From contig NZ_CAINTR010000041.1 of the NCBI RefSeq assembly GCF_903853455.1, positions 1 through 40,123 on the forward strand: a stretch of 40,123 nt of DNA, written 5' to 3'. A program made the translations under genes and the position numbers. The first letter of the stretch is position 1. Each line of letters opens with the position of its first letter. Shown here in pieces: positions 35,660 through 40,123 of the stretch. The notes beneath the pieces were generated by a model. That model saw only the letters and a program-made list of their open reading frames with translations, was not told the origin of the DNA and ran no database searches. This stretch comes from an uncultured Magnetospirillum sp. (GTDB lineage: Bacteria; Pseudomonadota; Alphaproteobacteria; Rhodospirillales; Magnetospirillaceae).

Positions 35660-35764
35660 CCTCCGGGTGAATGAAATCCTTCATTTGCCCGGAGGCAAGG
35701 CCAAGGGCCGCCGCGCCTCATGGCGCGAAAGCCAAGGGATGCGGGACGCATCCCGCCCGGCGCC
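35660..35764 (-). repeat. Three-hairpin dispersed repeat, copy B
   Basis: Read on the minus strand: GGGATGCG(TCC)CGCATCCC at 35736-35754, CGCGCC(ATGA)GGCGCG at 35712-35727, GGCC(CTT)GGCC at 35699-35709, then CCTCCGGG-CA-AATGAA(GGAT)TTCATT-CA-CCCGGAGG at 35660-35695. Order, spacing, the CTTGGCT spacer and the GCGCCGGGC boundary match copy A at 5563-5661. The copy fills the space between two convergent genes and may also end their transcripts. Confidence 0.75.
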
Positions 35765-35783
35765 TGAGGGACGGAAAAGGGCT

Positions 35784-36851
35784 TTAAGCCCTGACCGCGC
35801 CTTCGACGAGGCCGGCCAGGGCCTTCAGCTCGGTGCGCGAGGAGACGTTGCGCTTCTTCAGGCGCAGGGCGATGGTGGCGACCATCTGGGGCTTGCCGGG
35901 CATGCCGAACACCGAGGCGAAACCGTTGCGGCCCATCACCCGGAAGGCGGTGCAGAGGCAGACGGCCGCCTGGAAGGTGGACAGCGACAGACCGGCGAAC
36001 AGTTCCGAGCGCACCGCGTCGTTGACGCCGGCCAAGGCCGCCACCAGTTCGCGCATCTCGTGGCCGCTGCGGCTTCCCAGCACGGCGGCGACGTTGCGGT
36101 CGGTGATGGCGTCCCACCAGAACTCCTCTTGCGGCGTGCCCGAGAAGGAGGGAGCGGCCAGACGCGACGCCCCGGCGCCGGTGGGAATCCGGCTGGACGG
36201 CGGCGGCGCCACCTCGAACCGGGGCGGCAACGGCGGCGGTGTCTCGGCCAGGGTGCGGGGGGGCGGCGATGGCGGCCCCGAGGCGGCGGTAATGGCGTCG
36301 AGCAGTTCCGCCTCGCGGATGTCGAGGAGGCGCGGCCCCATCTCCTGGACCTTGTGAACCGGCATGGGGGCGTAATGCGGCACCAGCTTCACCTGCCAGT
36401 CATGGATGAGATATTCGCTCATGGCCTGATACAGGCGCCCGGCCTTGGAGGTGGGATCGCTGGGATCGCCTCCCAGCATCTTGCCGAAATGGCGCTTGGC
36501 ATGGGTGCGGACGATCATGGCGACGATGTCGTGGATCGAGCGGCCGCAACGCAGACGGACGAAATCGTCGTTGACCTGCCGGCCCCGATTGTCCACCAGC
36601 AGCGCCTTGAAGGCGTCGCGATGACGGCGGAAGATCGCGATGCAGCCATGCAGCAACTCGGAACTGGCCATCACCGTGTCGTAGAACTCGGTGCCGCCGA
36701 TGTCGCCGAATGCCGGGATCAGGGTCCGGAAGATCGCCGCCACCGGCCCCTTCAGGGTTTCGTTGATGAAACGCACGGCGTCGCCGTGACCGGTTTCATC
36801 CTCGATCCGACTGACAATCATTCGTCTGACGCTGGCATCGTCGCGGGGCAT
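35784..36851 (-). CDS. Unknown two-part protein with a proline-rich linker
   Basis: The protein has 355 residues. A helical N-terminal part (about 1-185, for example LLHGCIAIFRRHRDAFKALLV and IHDIVAMIVRTHAKRHFG) is joined by a Pro-rich linker (about 192-223) to a C-terminal part containing FWWDAITDRNVAAVLGSRSG and FRVMGRNGFASVFGMPGKPQMVATIALRLKKRNV. No family was recognised and there is no membrane segment. The ATG at 36851 is used; a TTG five codons earlier is the alternative. It lies just downstream of the hybrid kinase on the same strand, about 80 bases away, so a signalling link is possible. Confidence 0.75.
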   Translation of the reverse strand: MPRDDASVRRMIVSRIEDETGHGDAVRFINETLKGPVAAIFRTLIPAFGDIGGTEFYDTVMASSELLHGCIAIFRRHRDAFKALLVDNRGRQVNDDFVRLRCGRSIHDIVAMIVRTHAKRHFGKMLGGDPSDPTSKAGRLYQAMSEYLIHDWQVKLVPHYAPMPVHKVQEMGPRLLDIREAELLDAITAASGPPSPPPRTLAETPPPLPPRFEVAPPPSSRIPTGAGASRLAAPSFSGTPQEEFWWDAITDRNVAAVLGSRSGHEMRELVAALAGVNDAVRSELFAGLSLSTFQAAVCLCTAFRVMGRNGFASVFGMPGKPQMVATIALRLKKRNVSSRTELKALAGLVEGAVRA

Positions 36852-36876
36852 GCCTAGTGATCCCAAATTTACATCA

Positions 36877-36905
36877 GGGTTACCCGCGCTTCAAAGGCTT
36901 GGCAA
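36877..36905 (-). promoter_or_regulatory. Candidate promoter of the 355-residue unknown gene
   Basis: On the minus strand TTGCCA (36900-36905) and TAACCC (36877-36882) are 17 bases apart, about 25 bases before the start codon. No terminator is visible between the kinase stop and this site, so read-through from the kinase is also possible. Confidence 0.3.
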
Positions 36906-36931
36906 ACCACAAAATTTGTCAACTTGTTGCC

Positions 36932-39910
36932 CTATCTGACGATGTCGCCTTGACGGGGACGGGCCAGGAGACGGTCGAGGGCCTCCTTCAGACGGGCCAG
37001 ATCCACCGGTTTGGCCAGGTAATGGTCCATTCCGGCGGCGATGCAGCGTTCGGCCTCACCCGACAGGGCGTTGGCGGTCAGGGCGATGATGGGCGTATGG
37101 CGGCCGTCCTCCGCTTCCGCCGCCCGAATGGCGGCGGTCAGCTGGAATCCGTCCATCCGCGGCATGTGGCAGTCGGTGACCACCACCGAGAATCCCCGCT
37201 CGCGCCAGGCCTCCAGGGCGGCGGCGCCGTCGCCGTGCACCTCGACCTCGTAGCCCAGAAGCCGGAGCTGGCGGACGATCACCTGTTGGTTCACCGGGTG
37301 ATCCTCCGCCACCAGGACGGGAAGCCCGCTCCAGCGATCCTCGGCCATGGTCGCGGCCACGAGCGTCTGCGGCCGAGCCGGCACCGGCGCCGGCCGGCAG
37401 ATCGGCCTCGGCACCCCCTTGGCCACGCTGGCGGCGGCGGCGAGAATCTGGCTCCGGCTCAACGGCCGCCCCAGGAAGCCGACGCAGTTGGGCATGCGTT
37501 CCAGATCGAAACGACAGGGGGAATTGCAACCGTCGACGAACACCAGCGGCGTCGTCCCCAGAGCTTCGAGCGACAGGGCGGTCATCGTCTCCGCCGCCAG
37601 CAGCGCCACGTCGAACGGCGACCGGGTGGCGGTGGCTTTGCTCGACGCCGCGATCGCTTCCTTGATGCCGGGAACCCGGATCACGGCGGCGCCCGCCTGT
37701 TCGGTCACCAGGGCGATCAGGGTCCGCTCGGCGGCATGGGGATCGACCACCAGGACCCGCACTCCCATGAAATCCGGCCCCGTCTTCTCCTCGACCGTCT
37801 CCACCACGGCCCCCCGCTCCACCACCTCCAACGGCACGGTGCACCAGAAGGTAGAGCCGATTCCGGGGTAGCTTTCGAAGCCGGCGCTGCCATCCATGAG
37901 ATCGACCAGACGCCGGGTGATGGACAAGCCCAGGCCGGTGCCGCCGAAGCGGCGGGTCGTCGAGGTCTCCGCCTGGGTGAAGGGCTGGAACAGCCGATCC
38001 TGGACGGCGGGGTCGATGCCGATGCCGGTGTCGGCGATGCGGATATGAACCTTGATGGTATCGCTGTCGCCGGACTCCAGCCGCTCGGCATGGATGACCA
38101 CCCGCCCCCGCTGGGTAAACTTGACGGCATTGCCGGCCAGATTGAACAGAATCTGGCGCAAGCGGGTCGGATCGGCCATCACCAAGGGCGGCAGGCCCGG
38201 ATCCGCGAAGGAGCTGAGCATCACTCCCTTTTCGGCCGCGGCCGGAGCGACGGCCTGAAGCACGCTCTCGACGAGGCGTTCGATGGAGACCGGCATCCGT
38301 TCCAGTTCCAACCGGCCCGCTTCGATCTTGGAGAAGTCCAGCACGTCGTCGATGATGCGCAACAGCGCCAGCCCTGATTCGCGCGTCGTCGCGATCAGAT
38401 CCTGCTGCTCGTCGTCGAGACGCGTGTGGCCGAGAAGCTCCAGCATGCCGATCACCCCGTTCATGGGGGTGCGGATTTCGTGACTCATGGCGGCGAGGAA
38501 GGACGACTTGGCCCGGTTGGCCGATTCCGCCGCTTCCTTGGCGACGGTCAGCGCCTGGATGGCGGAATCGCGGTCTCCGGTGGCTTCGTGGAACTTGGCT
38601 AGCACCCGGTTGAACACGGCGGCGATCTCGGCCGCCTCGGTCTCGGGGGCGGCGGCCACCGGCAGGGCGAAGGACAGCTGATGCTCATGCGTTTCCATCT
38701 GGGCCAGCAGGTCTTGCAGGGTCCGGCTCTTGGCCTCGCGCGAGCGGCGCTCGGCCAGGGCCCGCTCGCCCTCCAGCCGCATCTTCTCGATGGCGTTGCG
38801 CTTGAACACCTCGACGGTCCGGGCCATGGCCGCCAACTCGTCATGGAGATCGCGATCCTCGACCTCCAATGTCCAATCACCTCCGGCTCCGGCCTCCATC
38901 GCCTCGCGCAATCGCAGCAGCGGCGAATGGATGGACTGGCCGATCATCCAACTGACCCAGGCCCCGATCACCAGCAGCACCAGCGCCGCCACCGCCCCCA
39001 TGGCCCCCAGGCGGACCAACTGGGCGTGGGAGCGCTGCTGCAGGACTTCCTCGCGCCCGCGCCCCTGGGTGATCAGCCGGTCGATGGCGGCCGACATGGC
39101 GGCCTGGTTGGCGTCGACCTCGTCGTTGAGAATGCGCGACCGCTCCTCGAAGCCCCGGGCGATGGCATCGACGGCGCCGGTCAGCGATCCCGCCCGCCGC
39201 CCCAGGACCACCAGGGCGTCGCGCTGGAGATCGTTGCCGGCCAGACCGACCAGCACCGGCGTGGTTTCGGTCATCCGCAGCAGGCTGGCATGGGCGATGG
39301 CGGCATAGCCGGGATTGCCGTTGAAGTAGAAGACATTGATGGCGATCAGGGTCTCGACGAAGTTCTCGTGCGACTTCACCAGGGCCGGCGCCAGCACGTC
39401 GCCGCTGCGCGTCCGGGCGGTGGAGTTGAGGATGGCATAAAGCCCCGAGATCTCGCTGGTGGTCTGCAAGACCTGGCTTTCATACAGCCGGGCGATGTCG
39501 GCGTTGATCGTCTTCAGGGTCTGGAAGCCGGCCACGAAGCGCCGCGCCGCCTCGTGCATGGCCACGGAATCGTCGGATAGGGGTTTTTCATGGGCGGTGG
39601 CGTCGCCCATGGCCACGAATAGCTCCTCCGAACGGCGCATGGCCTCCTTGAGCAGGTCGTCGGTGGGGTTGGCGAGATATTGCCGAATCAGCCCCTGGAG
39701 CCGACTGGCCCGAATGTCGATGTCGGCCAGGGCACCGGTCCGCCGCTGCACCGTGCGAAGCTCGTCAAGGTCGGCGTTGATCACCGAGGCCGCATGCCAC
39801 CCCAGCCCTCCCACCGCCAGGGCGACGAAGACATTGAGCGCCACCACCAGCGGAATGCGCCAGGCGATGGGCAACGCCCGAATCCAGCGAATGAATCGTA
39901 TCGGTGCCAT
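36932..39910 (-). CDS. Membrane hybrid sensor histidine kinase
   Basis: The protein has 992 residues. A periplasmic helical sensor (about 43-297) lies between two membrane helices (about 18-42 and 298-322), followed by a HAMP linker and coiled coil. The HisKA domain has its phospho-His at about 477 ([11 protein letters not shown]). The ATPase domain shows [17 protein letters not shown] and [12 protein letters not shown]. Next is a degenerate receiver-like domain lacking the acceptor Asp ([12 protein letters not shown], with ALLAAE in place of the Asp strand). The C-terminal receiver is intact ([21 protein letters not shown] with Asp913, LAKPVD). It is a BarA-like phosphorelay kinase without an Hpt domain. 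Signal unknown. A GGGGGGAAG stretch lies upstream of the ATG. Confidence 0.93.
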   Translation of the reverse strand: MAPIRFIRWIRALPIAWRIPLVVALNVFVALAVGGLGWHAASVINADLDELRTVQRRTGALADIDIRASRLQGLIRQYLANPTDDLLKEAMRRSEELFVAMGDATAHEKPLSDDSVAMHEAARRFVAGFQTLKTINADIARLYESQVLQTTSEISGLYAILNSTARTRSGDVLAPALVKSHENFVETLIAINVFYFNGNPGYAAIAHASLLRMTETTPVLVGLAGNDLQRDALVVLGRRAGSLTGAVDAIARGFEERSRILNDEVDANQAAMSAAIDRLITQGRGREEVLQQRSHAQLVRLGAMGAVAALVLLVIGAWVSWMIGQSIHSPLLRLREAMEAGAGGDWTLEVEDRDLHDELAAMARTVEVFKRNAIEKMRLEGERALAERRSREAKSRTLQDLLAQMETHEHQLSFALPVAAAPETEAAEIAAVFNRVLAKFHEATGDRDSAIQALTVAKEAAESANRAKSSFLAAMSHEIRTPMNGVIGMLELLGHTRLDDEQQDLIATTRESGLALLRIIDDVLDFSKIEAGRLELERMPVSIERLVESVLQAVAPAAAEKGVMLSSFADPGLPPLVMADPTRLRQILFNLAGNAVKFTQRGRVVIHAERLESGDSDTIKVHIRIADTGIGIDPAVQDRLFQPFTQAETSTTRRFGGTGLGLSITRRLVDLMDGSAGFESYPGIGSTFWCTVPLEVVERGAVVETVEEKTGPDFMGVRVLVVDPHAAERTLIALVTEQAGAAVIRVPGIKEAIAASSKATATRSPFDVALLAAETMTALSLEALGTTPLVFVDGCNSPCRFDLERMPNCVGFLGRPLSRSQILAAAASVAKGVPRPICRPAPVPARPQTLVAATMAEDRWSGLPVLVAEDHPVNQQVIVRQLRLLGYEVEVHGDGAAALEAWRERGFSVVVTDCHMPRMDGFQLTAAIRAAEAEDGRHTPIIALTANALSGEAERCIAAGMDHYLAKPVDLARLKEALDRLLARPRQGDIVR

Positions 39911-40123
39911 CCGTGGCGCTTCCCCCCTTCAGCCAGCCCCAGAGTCCCGTCGGCCATCAATGCTACCCGCGCCCCAGTCATGCAGCGGTTCTAATTATAG
40001 AACGAAAAGGGATTTCCACGGCGGAGAAAGTCTGACTCAATAGGTTGTGTGGAACGGCTTGACTCATACATAACTGCGCTACGAGAGCGGTGCGATTCCC
40101 TTCCGGACAAGCGGGAGGGGCGG

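Noticed and set aside
40055-40123. TTGACT-containing stretch and a G/C-rich tail at the right edge, looked at as a promoter or tRNA
   Set aside because: No -10 box at proper spacing and no cloverleaf could be formed; the last 213 bases hold no supported feature.

Overview
The window looks like chromosomal DNA of a high-GC alphaproteobacterium, most likely Magnetospirillum or a close relative in the Rhodospirillales. This is inferred from the napFDAGHBC gene order, a benzoate-CoA ligase of the anaerobic aromatic type, the many two-component and c-di-GMP genes, and general protein resemblance. No rRNA, tRNA, CRISPR array, complete IS element or replication origin was found.

Layout. 1-3.3 kb: a large SIR2-like/P-loop NTPase gene of the anti-phage kind on the minus strand, visibly less GC-rich inside than its surroundings, followed leftward by an in-frame open segment that runs off the window. 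3.3-10.5 kb: aspS with its terminator, a receiver-domain protein, an orphan lipoprotein, RNase D with a YkgJ-type cysteine-cluster protein, and an AsmA-like membrane-anchored protein. 10.5-14.7 kb: benzoate-CoA ligase diverging from a fumarylacetoacetate-hydrolase family enzyme, then a 492-residue protein of unknown function. 14.8-20.7 kb: a complete periplasmic nitrate reductase operon (napFDAGHBC, minus strand) with an FNR-type palindrome upstream. 20.7-21.8 kb: a small unknown ORF and a mazEF-type toxin-antitoxin pair with its own promoter and operator-like palindrome. 21.9-27 kb: a degenerate-GGDEF/EAL protein, nudC, an orphan glycosyltransferase-like gene and class I fbp. 27.1-29 kb: a translationally coupled hybE / SUMF1-like / membrane-protein operon. 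29-31.6 kb: a NarL-type regulator diverging from a NifX-like protein, and der. 31.6-35.6 kb: yfgM-bamB-der as a conserved operon, a SemiSWEET transporter, pyrE and an enoyl-CoA hydratase. 35.7-40.1 kb: an unknown 355-residue protein and a 992-residue hybrid histidine kinase.

How the parts work together. The nap operon gives a full quinol-to-periplasmic-nitrate electron path (NapC and NapGH to NapB to NapA, with NapD and NapF for maturation). YfgM, BamB and Der form the usual envelope-biogenesis/ribosome-assembly neighbourhood. Benzoate-CoA ligase, the FAA hydrolase and the enoyl-CoA hydratase fit aromatic and acyl-CoA catabolism.

The most unusual signals are structural rather than genic. Two intergenic copies of a roughly 100-nt element share three stacked hairpins whose stems differ in sequence but keep pairing (5563-5661 and 35660-35764). 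A 113-bp palindromic element with 24-bp perfect arms sits in frame inside the signal-peptide region of the SUMF1-like gene (27610-27722). Perfect palindromes are built over the facing stop codons of two convergent gene pairs (30175-30194 and 34075-34096).
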